NCBI RefSeq assembly: GCF_000244915.1
Contig: NZ_CM001442.1
Coordinates: forward strand, 6,138,001 to 6,202,000
Length of the DNA stretch: 64,000 nt
Source of the DNA: Bradyrhizobium sp. WSM471
GTDB lineage: Bacteria; Pseudomonadota; Alphaproteobacteria; Rhizobiales; Xanthobacteraceae
Direction of reading: 5' to 3'
The position numbers and the translations under genes were made by a program. Under the pieces are notes generated by a model, which worked only from the letters and a program-made list of their open reading frames with translations, made no database searches and was not told where the DNA came from. How positions within the stretch are numbered: the stretch's first letter is position 1; each line of letters begins with the position of its first letter. Below are positions 33,482-45,269 of the stretch, one piece after another.

Positions 33482-33635
33482 GTCTCGCCTCCTATTCCAT
33501 TTAGAGCTGTGTGGGTTGTCCAACACCCGCAAATCTACGTCCTACAACCTGCGGTCGGGTTAACCTCCGGAACGCAAGTTATGGGAAAAATTGGGAACAA
33601 AAGTTCCAAAAATTGAACCGGACGGAACCCTGAGA

Positions 33636-34523
33636 ATGCAGCCTTCCCCCACACATCGCGCCAGTTTTTCGATGGGCAGCGAGATCGCCGCCAGGCGCAT
33701 TGTCGACGTCCTCACCGAAATGTTCTTCGAGGACGATGCGGCGATCGCCGCCTTCGAGCAGCCGAACGGACAATGGGACGTCGCGCTGCATTTCGCGAAC
33801 GCGCCGGACCGGGCGTGGCTGCGCGAACTCGTTGCAACCTCAGCAGGAAATGAGATCGCGGACACGCTCGCCTTCGACACCGTCGAAGCCAGGGACTGGG
33901 TCAAGTCGAGCCTGGAAGATCTCGTCCCGGTGCCGGCCGGGCGCTTCGTCGTCCATGGCAGCCATGACCGCGACCGCGTGGCGCCAAACAAGCTCGCCAT
34001 CGAGATCGAGGCGGCTCTCGCCTTCGGCACTGGCCATCACGGCACCACACGCGGCTGTTTACTTCTGCTTGACCATGTCCTGAAAAGCACCCGGCCCGGC
34101 CGCGTGCTCGACCTCGGCACCGGGACCGGCGTGCTGGGGATAGCGGCGGCGAAGGCGCTGCATCGCGCGGTGCTGGCCTCCGACATCGACCCGGCCTCGG
34201 TCAAGGTGGCAGCCGAGAACGCCTTGTTGAACGAGGTCGGTCACCATGTGCGCGTGATCCGCGCCACCGGCTTCGCTGCGGCTGATTTCGGCAGATGCGG
34301 TCCGTTCGACCTGGTGCTGGCCAACATCCTTGCCAATCCGTTACGGCAATTGGCGGGCCCGATGACGCGCCACCTCGCCCCTGGCGGGCGCGTCATCCTA
34401 TCCGGCCTGTTGACGCCCCAGGTCCCCGCCGTGATCGCCGCCTACCGCGCACGCGGCCTCGTGCCTCTGAAGCACTTGCGGATCGAGGGGTGGAGCAGCC
34501 TGTTGCTGCGGAAGATGGGGTGA
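33636..34523 (+). CDS. prmA: Ribosomal protein L11 methyltransferase
   Basis: A 295-residue SAM-dependent enzyme that trimethylates lysines and the N-terminus of ribosomal protein L11. An N-terminal L11-recognition domain is followed by the Rossmann domain with ALAFGTGHHGTTRGCL, VLDLGTGTGVLGIAAAK (SAM motif I), ASDIDPASVKVAAENA, and the catalytic VLANILANPLRQLA segment (N-I-L-A-x-P motif). The family usually starts near MQ-x-P, giving the ATG at 33636; an in-frame TTG 45 bases upstream is disregarded. It converges with a small helical protein gene. Confidence 0.94.
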   Translation: MQPSPTHRASFSMGSEIAARRIVDVLTEMFFEDDAAIAAFEQPNGQWDVALHFANAPDRAWLRELVATSAGNEIADTLAFDTVEARDWVKSSLEDLVPVPAGRFVVHGSHDRDRVAPNKLAIEIEAALAFGTGHHGTTRGCLLLLDHVLKSTRPGRVLDLGTGTGVLGIAAAKALHRAVLASDIDPASVKVAAENALLNEVGHHVRVIRATGFAAADFGRCGPFDLVLANILANPLRQLAGPMTRHLAPGGRVILSGLLTPQVPAVIAAYRARGLVPLKHLRIEGWSSLLLRKMG

Positions 34524-34547
34524 GTACGGGTGCTGCCGTAGATGCCG

Positions 34548-34727
34548 CTACTTTGACGCCTTCTCGTCCCGGCGCATCGTGCGCTCGGCCTGCGAGGCGC
34601 GCCTCGCGCGGCGTTCGGCGAAACGCTCGATCATCTGGTTGATGAGGCCGCGCGGTTTCTTCGGTGTCGCCGCAGTCGGAGCGCGGCGCACCGGCGGCGT
34701 AATCTTCTCAAACGTGAACGCTGGCAT
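34548..34727 (-). CDS. Small basic hypothetical protein
   Basis: A 59-residue protein (MPAFTFEKITPPVRR...) with a Pro/Ala/Arg-rich first half and a helical Arg/Ala-rich second half (LINQMIERFAERRARRASQAERTMRRDE). A GAGGGG site precedes the ATG; the longer frame to 34757 adds ten residues with no support. Strong positive charge suggests nucleic-acid or membrane contact. It converges with prmA and is divergent from the aminopeptidase gene, with about 190 bases of shared upstream DNA. No family recognised. Confidence 0.55.
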   Translation of the reverse strand: MPAFTFEKITPPVRRAPTAATPKKPRGLINQMIERFAERRARRASQAERTMRRDEKASK

Positions 34728-34915
34728 CGAGTGTCCCCTCGTCGTTGAGATGAACAACTTGCTCGAATTTCCCTGTTATCCGGACGAAGCGCAACTGCCG
34801 CATCCTGTACTCCACTCAATTCGAATGGAACTTGTTCAAGCACAGTCCATGCCAGATGCGACCTCAAATGCGTCTACATTGCGGACTGATCCGCATGATC
34901 CTAAAGTGATCCACC

Positions 34916-36745
34916 ATGTTCGAAGCGCACTTCCAGACATTCGAGGAGCCCGAGGCCGGCGTCGCATTGACGGCCCGGCTGGCCGCGCTCCGTGAAGAAC
35001 TCGCCCGCCGCAAGCTGACCGGTTTCGTGATTCCACGCGCCGATCAGCAGCAGAATGAGTATGTGCCGCCGTCGGAAGAGCGTCTGGCCTGGCTGACCGG
35101 TTTTACGGGCTCGGCGGGACTGGCGGTGGTGCTGACGCACGAGGCCGCGGTCTTCGTCGATGGCCGCTACACGATCCAGGCGGCCAAGCAGGTCGATTCA
35201 AGGGCCTGGGCCGTGGAGTCTCTGATCGATCCCCCGCCGGAAAGCTGGATGTCGGCACACCTGAAGGCCGGCGACCGCCTAGGATTTGATCCGTGGCTGC
35301 ACACTTTTGCGGCAGCCGAGCGTTTGTCCGCCGCCTGCACCAAGGCCGGTGCCGAGCTGGTCGCCGTCGACAGCAATCCGGTCGATGCGATCTGGCAGGA
35401 CCGGCCACAGCCGCCGATTGCGCCGGTCACGGTGCACGGGATGCAACATGCCGGCGTGACTGAAGCCGAGAAGCTGACGCAGATCAGGAGCGAGATCGGC
35501 AAGCTCGGCGTCGATGCGTTGGTGCTGTCCGACAGCCATGCCGTGGCCTGGACCTTCAACATCCGCGGCGCCGACGTCGCGCATACGCCGCTGCCGCTGT
35601 CCTATGCGCTGGTGCCGAAGGACGGCCGTCCCACCATCTTCATCGATCACCGCAAGCTCTCCAATCTGACCCGCGACCATCTCGAGCAGTCCGCCGACGT
35701 GCGCGAGCCCGATGCGATGGCGCCGACGCTGATGGCGCTCGCCAAGAGCGGTGGATCGATTGCGCTCGACAATGCGACCGCGGCCGACGCGCTTAGCCGG
35801 CTGATCACGGGCGCCGGCGGCAAGCCGGTGCGCGGCAGCGATCCGATCGCGCTGCTCAAAGCGGTCAAGAACCCGACCGAGATCAAGGGCACGCAAACGG
35901 CGCATCGGCGCGATGCCGTGGCGCTGGCGCGCTTCCTTGCCTTCATCGACCGCGAGGCGGCAAGCGGGAAGCTCACCGAGATCGACGCGGTCGAGGCGCT
36001 GGAGACGTTCCGCCGCGACACCGGCGCGCTGAAGGACGTGTCGTTCCCGACCATATCGGGCACCGGCCCGAATGGCGCCATCGTGCACTACCGCGTCACC
36101 CGCAAGAGCAACCGGCGGATCGTGCCTGGCGATCTGCTGCTGATCGATTCAGGTGCACAATATGAAGACGGCACCACCGACGTCACCCGCACCATGGCCG
36201 TGGGCGAGCCGACCGACGAGATGCGCGACCGCTTCACGCGTGTGCTGCGCGGCCACATCGCAATCGCCCGCGCGATCTTTCCCGACGGCGCCACCGGCGC
36301 GCAGCTCGACACGCTGGCACGGCAATATCTCTGGGCCGCCGGCGTCGATTTCGAGCATGGCACCGGCCACGGCGTCGGCAGCTATCTCTCGGTGCACGAA
36401 GGACCGGCGCGGATATCGAAGCTCGGCACCACGCCGCTGAAGCGCGGCATGATCCTGTCCAACGAGCCCGGCTACTACAAGACCGACGGTTTCGGCATCC
36501 GCATCGAGAACCTCGAACTGGTGGTCGCGGCCGACATCAAGGGCGCGGAAAAATCGATGAACGCGTTCGAGACCCTGACCCTGGCACCGATCGACCGCCG
36601 GCTGATCGATGTGGCCATGCTGGGCAAGGACGAGCTCGACTGGCTCAATGCCTACCATGCGCGCGTCAGGGCCGAGGTGCGGCCGGCGCTGGACGCGACG
36701 ACGAAGGCCTGGCTGGACCAGGCCACGGCGGAGCTGAAGGCGTAA
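34916..36745 (+). CDS. Xaa-Pro aminopeptidase (M24B family, long form)
   Basis: A 609-residue three-domain aminopeptidase P that removes N-terminal residues preceding proline, cytoplasmic, two metal ions. Two creatinase-like N-terminal domains are followed by the pita-bread domain. Its ligands appear in order as LLIDSGAQYEDGTTDVTRTM (two Asp), FEHGTGHGVGSYLSVHEGP (His), NEPGYYKTDGFGIRIENLEL (two Glu). The length equals that of eukaryotic-like APP1 forms common in alphaproteobacteria. It stands alone, with a palindromic repeat region after it. Confidence 0.94.
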   Translation: MFEAHFQTFEEPEAGVALTARLAALREELARRKLTGFVIPRADQQQNEYVPPSEERLAWLTGFTGSAGLAVVLTHEAAVFVDGRYTIQAAKQVDSRAWAVESLIDPPPESWMSAHLKAGDRLGFDPWLHTFAAAERLSAACTKAGAELVAVDSNPVDAIWQDRPQPPIAPVTVHGMQHAGVTEAEKLTQIRSEIGKLGVDALVLSDSHAVAWTFNIRGADVAHTPLPLSYALVPKDGRPTIFIDHRKLSNLTRDHLEQSADVREPDAMAPTLMALAKSGGSIALDNATAADALSRLITGAGGKPVRGSDPIALLKAVKNPTEIKGTQTAHRRDAVALARFLAFIDREAASGKLTEIDAVEALETFRRDTGALKDVSFPTISGTGPNGAIVHYRVTRKSNRRIVPGDLLLIDSGAQYEDGTTDVTRTMAVGEPTDEMRDRFTRVLRGHIAIARAIFPDGATGAQLDTLARQYLWAAGVDFEHGTGHGVGSYLSVHEGPARISKLGTTPLKRGMILSNEPGYYKTDGFGIRIENLELVVAADIKGAEKSMNAFETLTLAPIDRRLIDVAMLGKDELDWLNAYHARVRAEVRPALDATTKAWLDQATAELKA

Positions 36746-37065
36746 GCGCGTCGTCGCGAAGCCGCATGGCACCACGCGCTTTGTGCAAGGCTGCTTCTCC
36801 ACCACAGCTGTCATGCTCCGCGAAAGCGGGGCATCCAGTACGCCGCGGCCTCTCGATTCAATCACGACTGCCTCTGGAATACTGGATTCCCCGCCTTCGC
36901 GGGGAATGACACCGAGTTTTTGACGCGAGCAGCGCGCCCAATTCATCGTCATCGCGCTGTCATTGTTACCCTCCCGGAATCCGTATAGCCGCATTCCGAA
37001 ACGCCGATATCCGTCTTGCGCGAGCGCGCTACAGTCCGATTCGAATTTCCACGAGACGGACACGC
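36746..37065. other. Intergenic region with a palindromic repeat
   Basis: No gene. Positions 36810-36910 form a palindrome with outer arms GTCATGCTCCGCGAAAGCGG and CCGCCTTCGCGGGGAATGAC and inner arms GCATCCAGTA and TACTGGATTC, a separate family from the others. The remaining 150 bases should carry the promoter of the efflux gene; no convincing -35/-10 pair was identified. Confidence 0.6.
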
Positions 37066-38340
37066 ATGCACGGCATGATCAGCAAGCCGCCGGAAACGGC
37101 GAAGAACCTCGCGACCTCGCGCCTGGTGTTGCTGCTGCTCGTCGTCATGACCGGGATCGCGCCGATCTCGCTTTACATGCTGGTTCCGGCGCTGCCGGTG
37201 CTGGCGACGACATTTGGCAGCGACATCTCGGTCGCGCAGATGACGGTGTCGCTGTACATGGTCGGCATCGCGCTGTCGCAACTCATCATGGGTCCGCTGT
37301 CGGACCGTTTCGGGCGGCGCCCGGTGCTGCTCGGAGGACTGGCGCTGATGGTGGTCGCCAGCGTCGCCTGCATCTTCGCGGAAACCCTGCCGCAGCTGAT
37401 CGCCGCACGCTTTTTCCAGGCGCTGGGCGGCGCCGCCGGCATGGTGGTGAGCCGCGCCATCATCCGCGACATCTACGAGCGCGATCGCGTCGCCTCGATG
37501 ATCAGCCTCGTCGTCGCGGCGCTGATGATCGGGCAGATGGTCTCCCCGCTCACCGGCGGCCTGATCGAAACCGCATTCGGCTGGCGCGCGATCTTCTACG
37601 CCATCACCGTCGCCGCGATCATCGTCGCCGTCGGCATCGCATTCGCGCTGCCCGAGACGCGGCGAGACCGCGCCGCCGGCAGCGGCTTTCGCGGCGATGT
37701 CGGCATCCTGATCCGCAACCGCGCCTTCGTCGGCTACGTGATGTGCCAGGTGCTGGCCTCGCAGATCATCTTCACCTTCGCAGGCGGCGGCCCCTATATC
37801 GTGGTGACGCAGATGGGCAGGACCAGCGCCGAATACGGCGCGTGGTTCGCGACGACGGGTTTTGCCTATCTCGTCGGCAATCTGCTCTGCGTGCGCTTCG
37901 CGCCCAGGCACTCGTTGGAGAAGTTGATCTGGTTCGGCCTCGCGCTGCAGCTTTGCGGCAGCCTGTTGAACCTGCTGTGGAGTTTCACTGGCTGGAACGA
38001 GGCACCCGCCTGGTTGTTCGGCACGCAGATGATCGTGATGGTCGGCAATGCTTTCGTGATGGCGAACTCGGCCGCCGGCGCGATCAGCATCCGTCCCGAG
38101 GCCGCCGGCACCGCATCAGGTGCGATGGGCTTCCTGCAGCAGGGTATCGGCGCGCTGATGTCGCAATTCGGCGCCTATCTCGGCGGCCATTCCGCGACCA
38201 CGCTGCCGCTCACCGCCGCGGTGCTGGCGATCTCCCTGCTCTGCGCCTGCACGATGATCTTCGTCGTCCCCCGCCGCGAGATCATGGTCAGCGAGACGCT
38301 GATCGGGCAGGCGGAAGAGGAAGAGAGCGGGATGATGTGA
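37066..38340 (+). CDS. Bcr/CflA-type drug efflux MFS transporter
   Basis: A 424-residue inner-membrane proton antiporter with 12 helices. It has the DHA1 motif A GPLSDRFGRRPVLLGGLAL between helices 2 and 3, helix-4/5 motif QALGGAAGMVVSRAIIRD, and motif C-like SPLTGGLIETAFGWRAIFY, all characteristic of Bcr/CflA. Substrate probably toxic small molecules (bicyclomycin or chloramphenicol type in relatives). The first of two close ATGs (37066, 37075) was taken. It converges on ligA, with a palindromic element in between. Confidence 0.9.
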   Translation: MHGMISKPPETAKNLATSRLVLLLLVVMTGIAPISLYMLVPALPVLATTFGSDISVAQMTVSLYMVGIALSQLIMGPLSDRFGRRPVLLGGLALMVVASVACIFAETLPQLIAARFFQALGGAAGMVVSRAIIRDIYERDRVASMISLVVAALMIGQMVSPLTGGLIETAFGWRAIFYAITVAAIIVAVGIAFALPETRRDRAAGSGFRGDVGILIRNRAFVGYVMCQVLASQIIFTFAGGGPYIVVTQMGRTSAEYGAWFATTGFAYLVGNLLCVRFAPRHSLEKLIWFGLALQLCGSLLNLLWSFTGWNEAPAWLFGTQMIVMVGNAFVMANSAAGAISIRPEAAGTASGAMGFLQQGIGALMSQFGAYLGGHSATTLPLTAAVLAISLLCACTMIFVVPRREIMVSETLIGQAEEEESGMM

Positions 38341-38351
38341 GGGTTTAAGTC

Positions 38352-38429
38352 GTCATTCCGGGGCGCACGAAGTGCGAACCCGGAATCTCGAGATTCCGGG
38401 TTCGATGCTGCGCATCGCCCCGGAATGAC
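38352..38429. repeat. Family-1 palindromic element between convergent genes
   Basis: A 78-bp copy with arms GTCATTCCGGGGCG and CGCCCCGGAATGAC, hairpins CGCAC-GAA-GTGCG and GATGC-T-GCATC, and a perfect centre GGAATCTCGAGATTCC. The position 11 bases after both stop codons (efflux gene and ligA) suits a bidirectional terminator. Confidence 0.88.
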
Positions 38430-38440
38430 GGAAGAAAACA

Positions 38441-41002
<2,562 letters not shown>

Positions 41003-41006
41003 AAGA

Positions 41007-41083
41007 GTCATTCCGGGATGGTCCGAAGGACCAGACCCGGAATCTCGAGATTCCGGGTTCGCACTTCGTGCGCCCGGAATGAC
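41007..41083. repeat. Family-1 palindromic element, right flank of the GIY-YIG gene
   Basis: A 77-bp copy: GTCATTCCGGGATGGTCC-GAA-GGACCAGACCCGGAATCTCGAGATTCCGGG then TTCGCAC-TTC-GTGCG and CCCGGAATGAC. Perfect outer arms. Begins 4 bases after the GIY-YIG stop and ends 8 bases before the recN stop. Confidence 0.88.
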
Positions 41084-41091
41084 GGTGGCAA

Positions 41092-42765
41092 TCAAGCCGT
41101 CGCCGCCTTGAGCAGCCGGTCCGCGGCGGCCCTCGCCTCGGCGGTGATCTCGGCGCCGGCGAGCATCCGCGCGATCTCCTCGCGGCGGTGGTCGGCGGCG
41201 AGCGCATTGACGCGGGTGGCGACGCGCTTGCCCTTGTCCAGTGCGTCCTTGGAGATCAGCAGATGCTGGTCGGCACGGGCAGCGACCTGCGGGGCGTGGG
41301 TGACGGCCATCACCTGGACCTTGCCGGCGAGGCGCGCCAGCCGTCCGCCGATCGCGTCCGCGACCGCGCCGCCGACGCCGGTGTCGATTTCGTCGAAGAC
41401 CAGGGTCGGCGCCGAGCCGCGGTCGGACAGCACGACCTTGAGCGCCAGCAGGAAACGCGACAGCTCGCCGCCGGAGGCGACCTTCATCATCGGCCCTGGC
41501 TTGGTGCCCGGGTTGGTCTGCACCCAGAACTCGACGCGATCGAACCCTTGCGGCCCCGGAGCTGCCTCGTCGGTCTGGACCTGGGTCATGAACTTGGCGC
41601 GTTCGAGCTTGAGCGGCGCGAGCTCGGCATTGACCGCCTTGTTGAGCTTCTCCGCCGATTTCTGCCGCGCCATCGACAGCTTCTTGGCGGCCGCCGCATA
41701 GCGCGCATCGGCCTCGATCGCGGCCTGCTCCAGCTTCTTCAGCCGTGAGGCGCCGGCATCGATCAGAACGACATCGGCGGCATATCTGGCGGCAAGCGCG
41801 GCGAGCCCGTCGACCGGCGTCGAATATTTGCGCGAGGCGGCGCGCAGCGCGAACAACCGCTCCTCGATGCGTTCGAGCTCCGAGGGATCGAAATCGGTCG
41901 CGGCAAGCGCCGCCTGCAGATGCTGGTCGGCTTCCTCCAGCGCGTTGATGGCGATGTCGATCGCCCTCACCGCGGGCTCGACCAGCGCCGGCGCGTTGAC
42001 GCCGCGGCGCTCCAGCCGCCGCACGGCGGCCGAGAGCGAGGCGACCGGCGAATGATGGCCGCCGACCGCCTCCTGCGCCTCGCGCAGGTCGGAGGCGATC
42101 TTCTCGCCCTGCATCATCGTGGTCCGACGGGAGGCCAGCGAGGTCTCCTCGCCGTCCCTGGGCGCGAGCTGCTTCAATTCGTCAGAGGCGTGACGGAGGT
42201 AGTCGGCTTCGCGCGCGGCGCGCTCCATGCCGGCGCGATGCTCCTCCAGCGCATTGTTGGCGGTGCGGCGGGCGTCCCAGAGCGCTTCGACCGCCGAGAC
42301 GTCCTTTTCGAGACCGGCGAAGGCGTCGAGCAGGCGGCGGTGGGTGGCGGCATCGACCAGCGCGCGCTCGTCGTGCTGTCCGTGGATCTCGACCAGGGCG
42401 GCCCCGACCGCCTTCAGCGTCTGCACGCTGATCGCCTGGTCGTTGATGAAGGCGCGGGTGCGGCCGTCGGCGAGCTGGACCCGGCGGAGAATCATCTCGC
42501 CGGTATCCTCCAGCCCGTTCTCCGCGAGGATTTTGGCCGCGGGATGGTTTTTTGGGATATCGAATACGGCAGTGACCTGCCCCTGCTCCGCCCCATGCCG
42601 CACGAGGCCGGCATCGCCGCGGCCGCCGAGCGCCAACGCAAAGGCATCGAGCAGGATGGATTTGCCCGCACCGGTCTCGCCGGTCAAAACCGCGAGGCCC
42701 GGTGCAAATTCGATATCGAGCCGTTCGATCAGGACGATGTCACGGATCGACAGACGCGCCAGCAT
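41092..42765 (-). CDS. recN: DNA repair protein RecN
   Basis: A 557-residue SMC-like ATPase for double-strand break repair. Walker A is GETGAGKSILLDAFALALGG near the N-terminus. Family blocks include VEIHGQHDERALVD and the long central coiled coil. The C-terminal half has the signature SGGELSRFLLALKV and Walker B TLVFDEIDTGVGG, then VMAVTHAPQVAARADQHLLI. Length is normal. bamD ends 13 bases upstream on the same strand, so recN is probably the tail of the bamD transcript. Confidence 0.96.
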   Translation of the reverse strand: MLARLSIRDIVLIERLDIEFAPGLAVLTGETGAGKSILLDAFALALGGRGDAGLVRHGAEQGQVTAVFDIPKNHPAAKILAENGLEDTGEMILRRVQLADGRTRAFINDQAISVQTLKAVGAALVEIHGQHDERALVDAATHRRLLDAFAGLEKDVSAVEALWDARRTANNALEEHRAGMERAAREADYLRHASDELKQLAPRDGEETSLASRRTTMMQGEKIASDLREAQEAVGGHHSPVASLSAAVRRLERRGVNAPALVEPAVRAIDIAINALEEADQHLQAALAATDFDPSELERIEERLFALRAASRKYSTPVDGLAALAARYAADVVLIDAGASRLKKLEQAAIEADARYAAAAKKLSMARQKSAEKLNKAVNAELAPLKLERAKFMTQVQTDEAAPGPQGFDRVEFWVQTNPGTKPGPMMKVASGGELSRFLLALKVVLSDRGSAPTLVFDEIDTGVGGAVADAIGGRLARLAGKVQVMAVTHAPQVAARADQHLLISKDALDKGKRVATRVNALAADHRREEIARMLAGAEITAEARAAADRLLKAATA

Positions 42766-42778
42766 GGAATTCTATTTC

Positions 42779-43684
42779 CTAGCCGAGACCCATTTTCTTG
42801 AAGGTCTTGCTAATCCAGGACCCCTGATTCTCGCTCGGTTCGAGACCGCCTGATTTTACAAGATTATAGGCGTCCTTGTACCAGCGACTGTCAGGAAAAT
42901 TGTGCCCGAGCACGGCGGCGGCCGTCTGGGCCTCGCCGACGATGCCGATCGCCATATAGGCCTCGGTCAGGCGGTACAGCGCCTCCTCGACATGGCGGGT
43001 GGTCTGGTACTGCGTCACCACGGCCTTGTAACGGTTGATCGCCGCCGTGTAGTCGCGCTTCTGTGCGTAGTAGCGGCCGACGTTCATTTCCTTGCCGGCG
43101 AGCTGGTCGCGCGCACCTTCGATCTTGGCCTTGGCCGAGGTCGCATATTCGGAGGTCGGATATTTGCGCACCACCTCTTCCAGCGAGGCGATCGCCTTCT
43201 CGGTGCGGGTCTGGTCGCGGCTGATGTCCGGAATCTGGTCGTAATGCGAGGCGGCAATCAGATATTGCGCGTAGGCCGCATCCGGGCTGCCGGGATGCAG
43301 CGTGACGTAGCGGGTGGCCGCGCCGATGCAGCTGTCGTAGTCGCCGCCCTGGTAGGACGCGTAGGCCGACATCAGCAACGATTTGCGGGCCCAGTCGGAA
43401 TATGGATGCTGGCGGTCGACCTCTTCGAACTTCTTGTTCGCCGCCTTCATGTCCTTCTTCTCGTTCATGAGGTACAGGCCCTCATTGTAGATCTTGTCGG
43501 CGGGCTCCTCGACGAAGGTGTCGTCCTTGGCGATGAACTTGTCCCAAAGCGCGCCGGTGCCGCAGCCGGCCAGCGGCAGCGCGAGCACGAAGAGGGCGAC
43601 AACCTGAAGCAACCCACGGGCTCGAGACGAGACCTCTCGAGACCAGACCTGAAGATATCCGCGCGTCATACGCTGTGCCGACAT
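42779..43684 (-). CDS. bamD: Outer membrane assembly lipoprotein BamD
   Basis: A 301-residue lipoprotein of the BAM complex that folds outer-membrane proteins. A basic N-terminus and hydrophobic stretch lead to the lipobox LPLAG-C41, where lipid is attached. The mature part holds TPR-like repeats typical of BamD (IYNEGLYLMNEKKDMKAANKKFEEVDRQHPYSDWARKSLLMSAYASY split over two repeats; then PDAAYAQYLIAASHYDQIPDISRDQ). The start at 43684 puts the signal region first; 42 extra residues upstream are discarded. It lies between lpxC and recN, an order common in alphaproteobacteria. Confidence 0.93.
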   Translation of the reverse strand: MSAQRMTRGYLQVWSREVSSRARGLLQVVALFVLALPLAGCGTGALWDKFIAKDDTFVEEPADKIYNEGLYLMNEKKDMKAANKKFEEVDRQHPYSDWARKSLLMSAYASYQGGDYDSCIGAATRYVTLHPGSPDAAYAQYLIAASHYDQIPDISRDQTRTEKAIASLEEVVRKYPTSEYATSAKAKIEGARDQLAGKEMNVGRYYAQKRDYTAAINRYKAVVTQYQTTRHVEEALYRLTEAYMAIGIVGEAQTAAAVLGHNFPDSRWYKDAYNLVKSGGLEPSENQGSWISKTFKKMGLG

Positions 43685-43946
43685 GAGTATTGCCCTGACG
43701 CCCTGTGATGCGGTGTCCGCCAGCCCATGAACCCGTCCTGGGCGCGAAATATAGCCGTGGTGCGTGCCATGCAGCCACGCCGGTGTAACCGAAAAACGAT
43801 CTTCAACCAACCGGATAGGCAGGCATTCCGCCCGGATTAAGGCGAACGCGCCGCAATCCTAGCCGATCATCGTTACCAGGAGTTTCCCGGGGAAAGCCGC
43901 CACAAGACGCCCATGGCAACGGGTCTTCGCAGGACCCGTTTCTCTT

Positions 43947-44909
43947 TTAGGAAACGTCCGGTCCGTAGACCGCGGCGATCCGGCCACCGACGATGCCGCG
44001 ACCGGTTTCGGCCACCGGACGCGTGGTGCGGCGGGCTGCCTCGCCCTCAACCACCCGCCAGGCGGTGCGGTCGGCGAGCAACGCAGTCAGGACGGCGTGG
44101 TTGAGCTTGTGGCCGCCACGTACCGAGCGGTAGGCGCCGAGCAGCGGCAGACCGGCCAGCGCGAGGTCGCCAATCACGTCCAGCACCTTGTGGCGGGCGC
44201 ATTCGTCGGCGTAGCGCAGGCCTTCGGTGTTGAGCAGCCGCTCCTCGTCGAACACGACGGTGTTGTCGAACGAGGCGCCGAGCGCATAGCCGGCGCTCCA
44301 GAGCCGCGCGACGTCGCACATCAGGCCGAAAGTCCGGGCCCGGCCGACTTCGCGGCGGAAACGCTCCGGGTTCAGGTCGAAGGCGTAGCTCTGCTGGCCG
44401 ATGACAGGATTGGTAAAGTCGATCTCGACCTCGGCGCGGAACCCGTCGGCATAGGGCCTGATCTCACCGAAGGAGTCGCCGATCTTGACCGAGATCGGCT
44501 TCAAAACCTGGATGAAGCGGCGCTGTGCCGGCTGGGTCACGATGCCGGCCTGGTCGATCGCCGCAACGAAGGCTGCCGCGCTGCCGTCCATGATCGGCAC
44601 TTCCGGCCCGTCGATCTCGATGATGGCGTTGTCGACGCCCATGCCCCGCAGTGCAGCAAGCACATGCTCGGCGGTGGAAACCAGCGGACCGTCGCGATCA
44701 CCGAGGACGGTGGCGAAATCGGTCGCGATCACCTGCTCGGCGGTGGCCTGGACTTCGCGATCGCTTCCCTCGAGCCCGGTGCGGACAAAAACAAAGCCCG
44801 CGTCGACAGGCGCAGGTCCAAGCGTAAGCGTGACGGGAAGACCGGAATGAACGCCGACGCCTGCCACACTGGCTTGCGCACGAAGCGTTGTTTGCCGGCT
44901 AAATTTCAT
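43947..44909 (-). CDS. lpxC: UDP-3-O-acyl-N-acetylglucosamine deacetylase
   Basis: A 320-residue zinc enzyme for the committed step of lipid A synthesis, cytoplasmic. Zinc ligands are H82 (STAEHVLAAL), H240 and D244 (ECARHKVLDVIGD); the general-acid histidine is H267 in GGHKLNHAVL. Length is typical. The ATG at 44909 begins MKFSRQTTLRA as in the family. It follows ftsZ on the same strand, but a strong terminator and about 360 bases separate them, so it has its own promoter; a TATAAG hexamer in the minus strand near 44939-44944 could be the -10. Confidence 0.96.
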   Translation of the reverse strand: MKFSRQTTLRAQASVAGVGVHSGLPVTLTLGPAPVDAGFVFVRTGLEGSDREVQATAEQVIATDFATVLGDRDGPLVSTAEHVLAALRGMGVDNAIIEIDGPEVPIMDGSAAAFVAAIDQAGIVTQPAQRRFIQVLKPISVKIGDSFGEIRPYADGFRAEVEIDFTNPVIGQQSYAFDLNPERFRREVGRARTFGLMCDVARLWSAGYALGASFDNTVVFDEERLLNTEGLRYADECARHKVLDVIGDLALAGLPLLGAYRSVRGGHKLNHAVLTALLADRTAWRVVEGEAARRTTRPVAETGRGIVGGRIAAVYGPDVS

Positions 44910-45269
44910 CAGGAACCGCCCCACTACGACCATCGCGACTTATACTGAACCCGACTGAGCGGCCTGGACCGCTCGTTCCGAATCCGTATCCCCAAGTCAC
45001 GGCAAACCATAGTCACTGCCTCAAACAGCGCCAACTCACGCTTTTTTACCGATTGTTACCCCAAACCCGCCGTATTCGCGCCAAGGCTTAACCAAATTGG
45101 ACCGGAGTTCGGAGCCGTTTTCAGCAGTTTTACTGAACCATCGAATACGTAATTAATGATTTAAAATCAGTTGCTTGGCTACGCAATCCGGACATGCACG
45201 GGGCAAAAGAAAAGGTCCCGGCAAGCTTCCCGCCGGGACCTTTTTTCGTCTGCCTTATTGTAACAATCC
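44910..45269. other. Intergenic region between ftsZ and lpxC
   Basis: About 360 bases holding the ftsZ terminator (45214-45240), an AT-rich stretch at 45149-45170 (AATTAATGATTTAAAATC) that may be a regulatory or promoter UP-like element, and the lpxC promoter zone. No gene on either strand looks real; no RNA gene recognised. Confidence 0.6.
45214..45240 (-). terminator. Intrinsic terminator of ftsZ (bidirectional)
   Basis: A 9-bp G/C stem GGTCCCGGC / GCCGGGACC with loop AAGCTTCCC. T-rich tracts follow on both strands: TTTTTT after the hairpin on plus, and TTTTCTTTT on minus, 30 bases after the ftsZ stop. A textbook Rho-independent terminator. Confidence 0.88.

Noticed and set aside
43918..43948. 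Intrinsic terminator behind lpxC (AACGGGTC/GACCCGTT hairpin with T-run)
   Set aside because: The T-run follows the hairpin on the plus strand, whereas lpxC is on the minus strand; no plus-strand gene ends here. The hairpin may still act in some other way.
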